A stretch of 64,000 nucleotides of DNA from Macrostomum hystrix. Its lineage: Eukaryota > Platyhelminthes > Macrostomidae. The notes beneath the pieces are model-generated. The model was not told the origin of the DNA, did not search any database, and saw only the letters and a list, made by a program, of their open reading frames with translations. How positions within the stretch are numbered: the first letter of the stretch is position 1; every line of letters starts with the position of its first letter. Below, one piece after another: positions 56,018-64,000 of the stretch. The stretch spans positions 5,549,001 through 5,613,000 of the forward strand of contig CATNEN010000002.1 in assembly GCA_950097015.1 (NCBI GenBank), written 5' to 3'. Made by a program: the position numbers and the translations under genes.

Positions 56018-58293
56018 TATATATACTCAGAGAAATATTGCAGACTATATAGTTTGACTTAAACAAAAGTACATCTACAATACAGTGAGTGCGGCTGACA
56101 GCTCTGACAGTTCTGTGTTGAGCTTGTCGGCAGTGAAATTTCAAATTGATTCGGTTTAAATTTGAGCAACAGATTAAACATGTTTGATTTATGGCCCTGT
56201 GCAAATCAGCTAAGGGGCAATGAAAGGAAGTAGCTGAAAAGCGTTGAGAACACTACCGCATGGAATAGTAAATACTGAAATAGAGAAGATTTATAGGGGA
56301 AGATAGTCAGGGAAGAAAGACAGGGGAATAAAGACAGAAGAAAGACAGGTAAGAAAAACAGGAGAATAAAGACAGGTTAGAAAGACAGGGAATAATGAAA
56401 GGGAAGAAAGACAGGGGAATAAAGACATGGGAAAGAAAGACAGGGGAAGGTTGACATTGCAGATTGACAGGGAAGAAGGGAAGCGAGTATAGATAGCCAT
56501 GAGAGACATGTATAGGATAGACAGGGAAGATACACAGGAATGGATGAACGGGGAAAAGTCTATATCAAAGAGGACATGCAGTTTTAAACGCGTGAATGGT
56601 GCATTGTCCAGCCAAGATGATAAACAAATCACAAAGACGCGTAATTAAATTGCAATCACTTGTTGCAGAAAAAGCGCTGCTAAAAGCTCAGGTTAAATCT
56701 GAAAGATAATTCTTACTAATAAAATCTGATAGACCTTTCCAATTACCTGAAGTTTGTCTCGAACTCAAATTTAGTCTAATTCATAGCTGCAAGGCCACGC
56801 TTGGCAACACTTAAAAGGGATGTTTTTTCTTCTACTCGTAGTGTGTATCTTCTTTCCTTCCCAATCCCGGCCTTGAATTATCTCTGCCTCCTTCGCGTGC
56901 CGGTCAAGTTCTGAGCTGCGCCCTCTCTCAATTTCAACCGGCAATTTGGTGGCTCCCATTCTAGGAGAGCTTGAGAGCGAGAAAAGAAATTTTAGCTTCT
57001 GTGTAGAGAAGAACCGAGAGTTCTTTTCATTTCACTCGCCTAACCCAACCTCTACACATTCTGAAGTTCAGTCACGTGACCAGTAAGATTGAACATTGGA
57101 GCAGGCTTTTCTTTGAAAACAAGGTTTAGGCTTGTACTTTAACGCTATCTGTAAAATAGCCCTATATTTAAGGCTATTCAAATTCAAATCTTGTTCGTAA
57201 CTCAATAATATAAAATTATAGTTCGAAATAAATCTTAGAGAATCGCAAGTTCAGGGTGTACCGCACGTATGCGAGCTAGGGGCTGAGGCCCTGCAACAGT
57301 GTAAATTTTAAGAAGTTGAAAATACGCTCGTAAAATGTATTGAAGAAGACCTCTTGTCGAGAAGAACGACGAAGAGAACGATAATTCGAGCCAACAAATA
57401 AACCCGGACCAAGCGGACCAATCAAATCTCAGATAGAATCGAGGAGGTGTTAAACCCGCTGGGCTTGATAAAGGAGGCGTCAAAGTTGGGGTGTTAGAAA
57501 ATAAAACTAGAGCCACGTAGCTAGCCAATCAAAACGCAGAAAGCTTATCAGAGGCACTAAAACCTTAAAGACTTCTGACTGTTAGACTTCTGAGTGTTCG
57601 GGGCTTAGATAATTGATAAAGTTGTATATTTAATTAAGGCAATAAAAAATGTAATTCAAGTGGGGTGATGCTGTGGGTAAGTAATTAGAATTGGTAATTA
57701 GAAGTGTTAAAATATATACTGTATCACTTATCAATAGTTATCATGGTGAACTTAGGAACTTCGCTAAGTCAAGCGAAAGGCCGGAAGCAGCATTAACAGC
57801 AGTAACCACATTATTCTAATTAATCTCAGTTGCTAATTCATCTCAATTCGATGGCTCCGTTCTCAACAGTCCCCTCACCTATCTTGCGGGCCAGGAATGC
57901 TTGAGTGAGTCCGCATTAAAGAAGGATCTAAAGTTCTAAATTTAGGCAGTGGCATGGCCCCGGCCCATAGGCAACACTGGCTCCGCCCTTCCCAGGAAAA
58001 AATCATCGAAAGGACGGGCAAGAGTCCCAGGCCCCAAACCAAAGCGGGAGCCAATTAATGTAACATGCGCCAGGCCATTACCCTGTAATGAATCTTTAGT
58101 ATGGGCGATCTGCAGCGTTTTTGTCGAAAGATGCCACAAACGCTGGAAAAGAGACTTTTTAGAGCCGCTCTTGGCGCATCTCATGTCTGCGTCATTGTGA
58201 TGCCCTCAAGCTCCCTCCTGTCTCTCCCATCTATATTACCATCACTTCCTGGTTCTACAATGCATGTCACTGCCTAAATTTGGCCATCCAATT
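56018..58293. other. Non-coding region between mariner and hAT-like element
   Basis: No exon recognised. It includes a degenerate ag-rich array at about 56290-56500 (gaaagacaggggaataaaga). A GC-richer block at 57945-58200 starts cagtggcatggccccggccc and looks transposon-like, but I found no matching right end. Confidence 0.4.
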
Positions 58294-58301
58294 GTTCATA
58301 G

Positions 58302-59227
58302 CAGGGGTCGGCAAACTCCGGCCCGTGGGCCAGATGCGGCACTCGAAGCTCCCAAGTCCGGCCCGTTGCCCCTTCCTCATACAGTAACCTGTCTCATCTT
58401 TCCCCTGTCTCACCCCTCCCCTGTCTCGCCTATCCCGTGTCTCATCTCTCACCTCTCTCATCTCTCCCCTGTCTCATCTATCCTGTGTCTCAACTCTCCC
58501 CTGTCTCATCTATCATGTATCTCGTCTATCATGTATCTCATCTATCATGTATCTCATCTATCATGTATCTCATCTATCATGTATCTCATCTATCCTGTGT
58601 CTCATCTATCATGTATCTCATCTATCCTGTATCTCATCTATCATGTATCTCATCTATCCTGTGTCTCATCTATCATGTATCTCATCTATCCTGTATCTCA
58701 TCTATCCTGTGTCTCATCTATCCTGTGTTTTATCTATCCTGTGTCTCATCTATCCTGTGTCTCATCTATCCTGTGTCTCAACTCTCCCCTGTCTCATCTA
58801 TCATGTATCTCATCTATCATGTATCTCATCTATCATGTATCTCATCTATCATGTATCTCATCTATCCTGTGTCTCATCTATCCTGTGTCTCATCTATCCT
58901 GTGTCTCATCTATCCTGTGTTTTATCTATCTTGTGTCTCATCTATCCTGTGTCTCATCTATCCTGTGTCTCAACTCTCCCCTGTCTCATCTATCATGTAT
59001 CTCATCTATCCTGTGTCTCATCTATCCTGTGTCTCATCTATCCTGTGTCTCAACTCTCCCCTGTCTCATCTATCATGTATCTCATCTATCGTGTGTCTCA
59101 TCTATCCTGTGTCTCATCTATCCTGTGTTTTATCTATCTTGTGTCTCATTCCTACAGTCAATGCGGCCCGCTGTCGTCTTTTAGGTTCTCTCCGTCGCCC
59201 GCACGCTAAAAAGTAAGCTGACCGCTG
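58302..59227. mobile_element. Non-autonomous hAT-like element with internal minisatellite
   Basis: The left end CAGGGGTCGGCAAACT with cggcccgtgggcc just inside is a typical hAT terminus. The inverted right end reads CAGCGGTCAGCTTACT. The 8-bp flanks, gttcatag (58294-58301) and gtttctag (59228-59235), match at 6 of 8 and fit the hAT nTnnnnAn target pattern. No transposase is present. Most of the 926 bp is a 16-bp tandem array. Confidence 0.75.
58380..59155. repeat. 16-bp minisatellite inside the hAT-like element
   Basis: About 48 copies of ctcatctatcctgtgt, with catgtat variants and periodic caactctcccctgt inserts marking a higher-order period. All plus-strand frames open; artefacts. Confidence 0.95.
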
Positions 59228-59235
59228 GTTTCTAG

Positions 59236-60060
59236 GCCCAGAAAAGTGCACAATTTCCTTTATTAGCTTCCCACTTGTTTAACCATGGAGACAAAGTTAG
59301 ATTTCGTGCCTCGTTGGCAGCTCTCTCAGGGATCTGCATTGTGATTGGCTGTCATTGGTGGTATTATGCTTTGCAGGGTCGAGATTCCGCTATACTGAGC
59401 TCTCATTATCTTCACGGCCGAACTAAAAAAACACGCGGAAACCCTGTTACAACAGAGGGGAGATTCGAGACAGAAGACAACTTGTCGAAGCGATGAGATG
59501 ACACCTATTTGTCATTAGCGACCGCCCACCATTGTCAAAAAACTGTTTCCATAGCAACCATGCATGCAGTTGGGGAAGCGCGCTAGAAATTCTGGCTGTG
59601 CACTAACGATGCGAAGAATGCATGGGGCTATAATCTATTTGTAGGCCCCGATTGGTGTAAGATGTGCAGAATGACTGTGGAGTCGGCAATTTTAAATTGG
59701 GTTAATCAGGTGCATTACATGAGACGAATAAGGAAGTGGCGGTTCGGTTTCAACTCCTCAGTTTCTCAAGCCACCTGCTCCCAATATGATCCGGTAATTG
59801 CTTAGTCCTCAGAGAGAAGGATGTGTGGAATCGTTCACAACTTCCCGAAATGCTTTGAACTCAATTTAGAATTTGCATTCCGAAGCACATTGGCCTCAAA
59901 TTTCATAAACATTAAGAAGTACAGCATAGTTGGGTGTAAATGTAAGGAGTCTGAACTTATATTTCATCCTGCTGACCCTCCACTATTGCATTGTGTATGT
60001 GCACCTTGAGCAACGAACTCATTATAACCCCTGGTCCTCTCAACAGTTCCCCATATGCAT
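59236..60060. other. Non-coding region
   Basis: No exon, RNA gene or mobile element recognised. Confidence 0.4.
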
Positions 60061-60800
60061 CACATTTAACCTCACCTTTAGCCCCTTTATCTCCCCTCTA
60101 TTCCCCTCCCTTCGTCACTCTCCCCTCTATTCCCCTCCCTTCGTCTCTCTCCCCTCTATTCCCCTCCCTTCGTCTCTCTCCCCTCCGTCTCTCTCCCTCT
60201 GTCTCTCTCCCCTCCGTCTCTCTCCCCTCCGTCTCTCTCCCCTCCGTCTCTCTCCCCTCCGTCTCTCTCCCCTCCGTCTCTCTCCCCTCCGTCTCTCTCC
60301 CCTCCATCTCTCTCCTCTCCGTCTCTCTCCCCTCCGTCTCTCTCCCCTCCGTCTCTCTCCCCTCCGTCTCTCTCCCCTCCGTCTCTCTCCTCTCCGTCTC
60401 TCTCCTCTCCGTCTCTCTCCCCTCCGTCTCTCTCCCCTCCGTCTCTCTCCCCTCCGTCTCTCTCCCCTCCGTCTCTCTCCCCTCCGTCTCTCTCCCCTCC
60501 GTCTCTCTCCCCTCCGTCTCTCTCCCCTCCGTCTCTCTCCCCTCCGTCTCTCTCCCCTCCGTCTCTCTCCCCTCCGTCTCTCTCCCCTCCGTCTCTCTCC
60601 CCTCCGTCTCTCTCCCCTCCGTCTCTCTCCCCTCCGTCTCTCTCCCCTCCGTCTCTCTCCCCTCCATCTCTCTCCTCTCCGTCTCTCTCCCCTCCGTCTC
60701 TCTTCCCTCCGTCTCTCTCCCTTCGGTCTCTGCAGTCCCCTCGGTCTCTTTTCTCTCCGTCTCTCTCCCCTCGGTCTCTCTCCTTTCGTTGCTCTCTTCT
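60061..60800. repeat. 15-bp pyrimidine minisatellite
   Basis: About 45 copies of cctccgtctctctcc. The 15-bp period makes five-codon repeat frames on both strands (RLSPL-, SVSLP- and ETEGR-type). These are not genes. Confidence 0.97.
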
Positions 60801-61239
60801 TTATCTCCCTCTAAAAACACTTGGAGTTCCCATCAAGAAACGGACACCTGTTCGATCATTGGGTGGTTCGGTCTGTTTGGATTGAGCTAATATCGACCTC
60901 ACGACCTGTACCTGGTGGGAGGGAGGACAGTGCTAAGCTGCAACCCCAAAAAGCACCATTGCGTGCCGCCTGCAGGCATATCACGGTGCATCGATTGTTG
61001 TATATCGCATTTTCAGCTTCTGCTCGTATTTCCATTGGAGATTACAGCAGCAACAAAGGGAGTTTCGTGTATTCTAGGAAACATAATATTATATCTCACC
61101 TTTTACGCATCAATGTCTGACTTTGAATGACACGGAATGAGATATTTGTTTGTTTGAGTGGTCTTAGAAAATTTGGGATCATGGAGAAGGGTAGCGGGGA
61201 ACAGTGCACGATGCGATGGTTCAATTTGTTGAAACTATG
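60801..61239. other. Flank of the retrotransposon
   Basis: No exon recognised between the 15-bp array and the presumed 5' LTR. Confidence 0.4.
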
Positions 61240-61457
61240 TGTCATGCCGTAGTCTACTAGCACTCACGTATCGCTTTGCCGGTCAATCTAATATGTACAT
61301 ACATCACAAACTCTCGCTCACTATGTACATGCCCCCCACGCGCACGTTGATCGTATCGGTTGCACGTTGAGGCAAATATATAAATACTGTCTCGCCCTAC
61401 TTGGAGGGCTCACCTTTTTCTTCGCACCTCACACAGCTTGACTCTTGAGCTATTACA
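61240..61457 (+). repeat. 5' LTR of a Ty3/gypsy retrotransposon (boundaries inferred)
   Basis: About 218 bp bounded by tgtcatgcc and attaca, fitting TG...CA ends. A TATA-like aaatatataaata lies at about 61373-61385. It is followed after one base by TGGCGTCGCAAGG (from 61459), a plausible tRNA primer-binding site. The matching 3' LTR lies outside the window. Confidence 0.6.
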
Positions 61458-61478
61458 TTGGCGTCGCAAGGCCGAACC

Positions 61479-64000
61479 ATGGCCTTCCTACAACTGCCTC
61501 CACCAGCCCACTTTAGCATCAGAGACGACCCTCACTCTGTAAGCAAGCGCTGGCAGGAGTGGTCGACCAACCTTCTGCGGTACCTGGCGGCAACCGGCAT
61601 CAAAGATGAGACGCAGAAACGCCAGATCCTTCTGTATACGGCAGGCAAAGAAGTGAGCGACCTGTACAACGAGATCGCCACCCAGTCGCAGCAACAAGAA
61701 GGCGAGCCCGCAGCCGAGCCCACGGTCGACCAGCTGATCGCACAGTTCAGCACGCACTTCCAAGGCCGCGATAACGTCGTCTTCATTCGATACCAGTTTC
61801 GCCACTGTCTCCAGGAAGAAGGCGAATCCATAGACGCTTGGCACAGCAGACTGTGGAGCGCCTCGGAAGCCTGCAAGTTCGAGGGTCTCCGCCAGTCGCT
61901 CATCAGGGACCAAATCGTGGCCAGCTGTCGCAGCGAGTCACTGAGGAAGCGCCTGCTAAATATCCCCAACATCAGCCTGTCGGACACTCTCCAGCTGGCC
62001 AGGACGCACGAGGCAGCAGAGAAGCAGGCGGCCATCATGACCAGGACAGCGGCAGCCTCTGACGAAGTGGCGCATCTGCGCCGCCAGCGCCACCCGCTGC
62101 CGGAACCTTCGCGTGAGTCGCAGCAATTTGCTAAGTGCATCCGGTGCGGCGAGCTGGGCCACAAGAGCTGCAGCAGGGCGCAAGGCAAGCGATGCAGCAG
62201 CTGCGGCAAGGCCAACCATCTGGCCAAGGCCTGCCTCAGCAGCCGCTCGAAGATTAACTCACTGCAGCCCGAGCAGGACCAGTCAGCCGACCAACAACCC
62301 AACGAGGTGTTCTGCACGCTCAGCGGCAAGGACGACAGCGCCAAGTTCGTCATCAGAATCAACGGCAGTCCGGTCCGCACACTGATCGACAGCGGAGCGA
62401 GCTGCAACGTGTTGGACATGGCGACGTTCCACAGAATCTGCCGGCCCGGCACGCCGCTTTCGCCGTCCAGCACCACAGTCTTTGCGCTTGGTGCCAGCGA
62501 GCCACTGAAGACAGCCGGCCAAACAACGCTCACTGTCAGAGCGAACCACCGCGAATTGCAGGCCAATTTCATCGTCATCAGCAGCAACTGCACACCGATT
62601 CTCGGAAGATCGTCCAGCACAAAGCTCGGCATGCTGAGAGTCGGACCTGAAGTCAGCACGAACTCTGCGGTGGTGGCCAGCCTAGCTAAGCCGGCCAGCA
62701 GTGAGGACCAGCACCTGCCCAAGCAGCTGCAACTTCAGACAATCCTGGCGGAATTCAGCGACTGCTTTCAAGGCATCGGATGCGTGAAGGGAGTCAGCGT
62801 CACTATCAGGCTCAGGCCGGATGCCACTCCAGTATGCCAGCCGCCATCCCGAGTGCCCGTTCACCTAAGGAATGCTGTAATCAAGGAGCTGGAAGATCAA
62901 CTGGCACTGGGAATCGTCGAACGAGTGCGTGGTCCAACAGCCTGGTGCTCCAGGATGGTCGCAGTTCCAAAGGCCGAGCAGGGCGAGGTTCGCATCACCC
63001 AGGACCTCCGCGAGGTGAACAAGTACGTCATCCCAGAGAAGCAGCCTATACCCACATTCGAAGAGGTGACGGACGAGATGGCGGGCGCGACTTATTTCTC
63101 GGAGCTGGACGTCGCCAAAGCCTTCCACCAAATTGAAGTCGCCGAGGAGTCTAGAGACCTGCTAACGTTCTCCTCACCCATCGGGCTCCTGCGGCTGCGC
63201 CGGCTCTGCATGGGCTTCACATCCGCCTCCGAGATCCTCCAGCGGGTGATGACCTCCGTCCTGAGTGGCCTCCCCGGCGTCCGCTGGGTGCACGACGACA
63301 TCCTGGTGTACGCGAAAAACATTGAAGAGCACAACCAGCGCCTGCGAGACTGCCTGGCCCGGTTGAAGGCTAGCAACATCACGTTGAACCCCAAGAAGTG
63401 CCGCTTCGCCCGGCCAGAGGTCGACTTTCTCGCCATGCGGCTCTCTGCATGCGGCATTCACCCAAGCGCCGAGAAAGTAGCGGCCATCAACAACTTCAAG
63501 CGGCCGACCAACGCAACCGAGGTGCGCTCCTTCCTCGGCCTCGTCACCTTCGTGGCGCGCTTCATCAGCAACCTGTCTGACAGGGCCCGGCCACTCCGCG
63601 AGCTGACAAGGCAGGCCGCCGAGTGGACGTGGGGCGAAAAGCAAGAGGCCGCATTCAACGACATCAAACAGACGATCGCCAGCAGCCACGCGCTGGCATT
63701 CTTCAATAGTGAGCTGCAGACTCAGCTGATCGTGGACGCCAGCCCCACGGGTGTCGGCGCCATCCTTGCCCAAGTCCAGCCAGACGGATCGACACGGCCG
63801 GTGGCATACGCGAGCCGCAGCCTCAGCCCGACCGAGCAGCGCTACTCCCAGACGGAGCGAGAGGCCCTCGCGGTGAAGTACGGCGGCCTGAAGTTCTACC
63901 ACTACCTCAGCGGGGGTGGCAGTTTCAAGGTCATCACCGACCACAAGCCGCTGATATCCCTGTTCAGCACGGGGTCTCGGCCGCCACCCCGCATTGAGCG
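61479..64000 (+). CDS. Gag-Pol polyprotein of a Ty3/gypsy retrotransposon (partial, at least 840 aa)
   Basis: One uninterrupted frame starts at an ATG about 20 bases after the presumed primer-binding site. A gag-like N-terminus precedes two zinc knuckles: C220-x2-C-x4-H-x2-C231 (short last spacing) and C239-x2-C-x4-H-x4-C252 (canonical). An aspartic protease has LIDSGA around D304. Reverse transcriptase has FSELDVAKAFHQIEV and the active-site VHDD (604-607). RNase H begins with IVDASPTG (D753) and has a QTEREALAV motif. Integrase should follow past the window end. Gag and Pol are fused in frame with no visible frameshift site. The copy could be active, but that depends on unseen sequence. Confidence 0.93.
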   Translation, partial: MAFLQLPPPAHFSIRDDPHSVSKRWQEWSTNLLRYLAATGIKDETQKRQILLYTAGKEVSDLYNEIATQSQQQEGEPAAEPTVDQLIAQFSTHFQGRDNVVFIRYQFRHCLQEEGESIDAWHSRLWSASEACKFEGLRQSLIRDQIVASCRSESLRKRLLNIPNISLSDTLQLARTHEAAEKQAAIMTRTAAASDEVAHLRRQRHPLPEPSRESQQFAKCIRCGELGHKSCSRAQGKRCSSCGKANHLAKACLSSRSKINSLQPEQDQSADQQPNEVFCTLSGKDDSAKFVIRINGSPVRTLIDSGASCNVLDMATFHRICRPGTPLSPSSTTVFALGASEPLKTAGQTTLTVRANHRELQANFIVISSNCTPILGRSSSTKLGMLRVGPEVSTNSAVVASLAKPASSEDQHLPKQLQLQTILAEFSDCFQGIGCVKGVSVTIRLRPDATPVCQPPSRVPVHLRNAVIKELEDQLALGIVERVRGPTAWCSRMVAVPKAEQGEVRITQDLREVNKYVIPEKQPIPTFEEVTDEMAGATYFSELDVAKAFHQIEVAEESRDLLTFSSPIGLLRLRRLCMGFTSASEILQRVMTSVLSGLPGVRWVHDDILVYAKNIEEHNQRLRDCLARLKASNITLNPKKCRFARPEVDFLAMRLSACGIHPSAEKVAAINNFKRPTNATEVRSFLGLVTFVARFISNLSDRARPLRELTRQAAEWTWGEKQEAAFNDIKQTIASSHALAFFNSELQTQLIVDASPTGVGAILAQVQPDGSTRPVAYASRSLSPTEQRYSQTEREALAVKYGGLKFYHYLSGGGSFKVITDHKPLISLFSTGSRPPPRIE

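Larger units (their letters stand above)
61240..64000 (+). mobile_element. Ty3/gypsy LTR retrotransposon, cut by window end
   Basis: 5' LTR, primer-binding-site-like sequence and a continuous gag-pol frame from 61479 through the RNase H region. No stop or frameshift up to the window edge, which suggests a young copy. Confidence 0.9.

Noticed and set aside
57945-58200. 83-codon frame and a possible hAT end (cagtggcatggcc)
   Set aside because: No matching inverted end or target duplication was found and the frame has no family features.
58264-59216. Cys/Ser/Ile/Leu-rich plus-strand frames of 220-306 codons
   Set aside because: Read-through of the 16-bp array inside the hAT-like element.
59930-60890. 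Leu/Ser/Pro-rich and Glu/Thr/Arg-rich frames of 240-299 codons
   Set aside because: Artefacts of the 15-bp repeat, whose period is five codons.
61240-61457. Exact identification of the retrotransposon's primer tRNA
   Set aside because: The sequence after the LTR fits a primer-binding site, but I could not match it to a specific tRNA from memory.
61532-62722. 396-codon minus-strand frame
   Set aside because: Shadow of the GC-rich gag-pol coding strand; no motifs of its own.
63174-63944. 256-codon minus-strand frame
   Set aside because: Antisense shadow of the reverse transcriptase and RNase H region.

Overview
This is animal nuclear DNA. Genes are split by GT-AG introns, and splicing the exons by eye gives full-length bilaterian proteins. 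Coding exons are GC-rich and the surroundings AT-rich. There are no bacterial-style operons. I place it as a bilaterian invertebrate, most likely a lophotrochozoan (a flatworm would fit the divergent RXR, short genes and repeat load), but the species is not readable from the window. By a hand tally about 24-25 kb of the 64 kb is tandem minisatellite. Almost every large intron carries its own array with a private 10-42 bp unit. These arrays are stop-free in several frames and create most of the long open reading frames, which I do not treat as genes. Layout: (1) 2.6-6.4 kb, minus: a three-exon actin-binding LIM protein (ABLIM/UNC-115 type) with two LIM domains and a villin headpiece. (2) 12.1-23.4 kb, plus: a nine-exon PP2C phosphatase of the PPM1H/J/M group. 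(3) 24.3-27.1 kb, plus: a three-exon retinoid X receptor, about 0.9 kb behind the phosphatase. (4) 30.1-30.4 kb, minus: a compact gene with TATA box, 72-codon ORF and poly(A) signals, encoding a signal peptide, an acidic pro-region and a Trp/Arg-rich cationic tail. This is the best candidate for something undescribed. (5) 32.9-40.6 kb, minus: a five-exon LARGE-type glycosyltransferase with both catalytic DxD motifs. (6) 43.4-48.9 kb, minus: a four-exon MCFD2-like secretory EF-hand protein. (7) 52.3-52.75 kb, plus: promoter and first exon of a globin with an acylation-type N-terminus; the remaining exons were not found. (8) 54.26-56.02 kb: a complete mariner transposon with an intact DD34D transposase and unusually long (~200 bp) inverted repeats. 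(9) 58.30-59.23 kb: a non-autonomous hAT-like element whose interior is a minisatellite. (10) 61.24 kb to the window end: a Ty3/gypsy retrotransposon with a 5' LTR and a continuous gag-pol frame cut by the window edge. All exon joins listed keep the reading frame and were chosen by family alignment from memory plus splice consensus; no RNA or database evidence was available. The genes look like unrelated neighbours (cytoskeleton, signalling, nuclear receptor, dystroglycan-type glycosylation, ER-Golgi cargo, oxygen binding), not one pathway. The repeats show patterns of their own: CAGGTG/CAGCTG words recur in seven arrays with unrelated units, with a consistent orientation in introns; several arrays show higher-order duplication; and several dispersed families (SINE-like copies, a ~170 bp family, a 20 bp near-palindrome) recur across the window.
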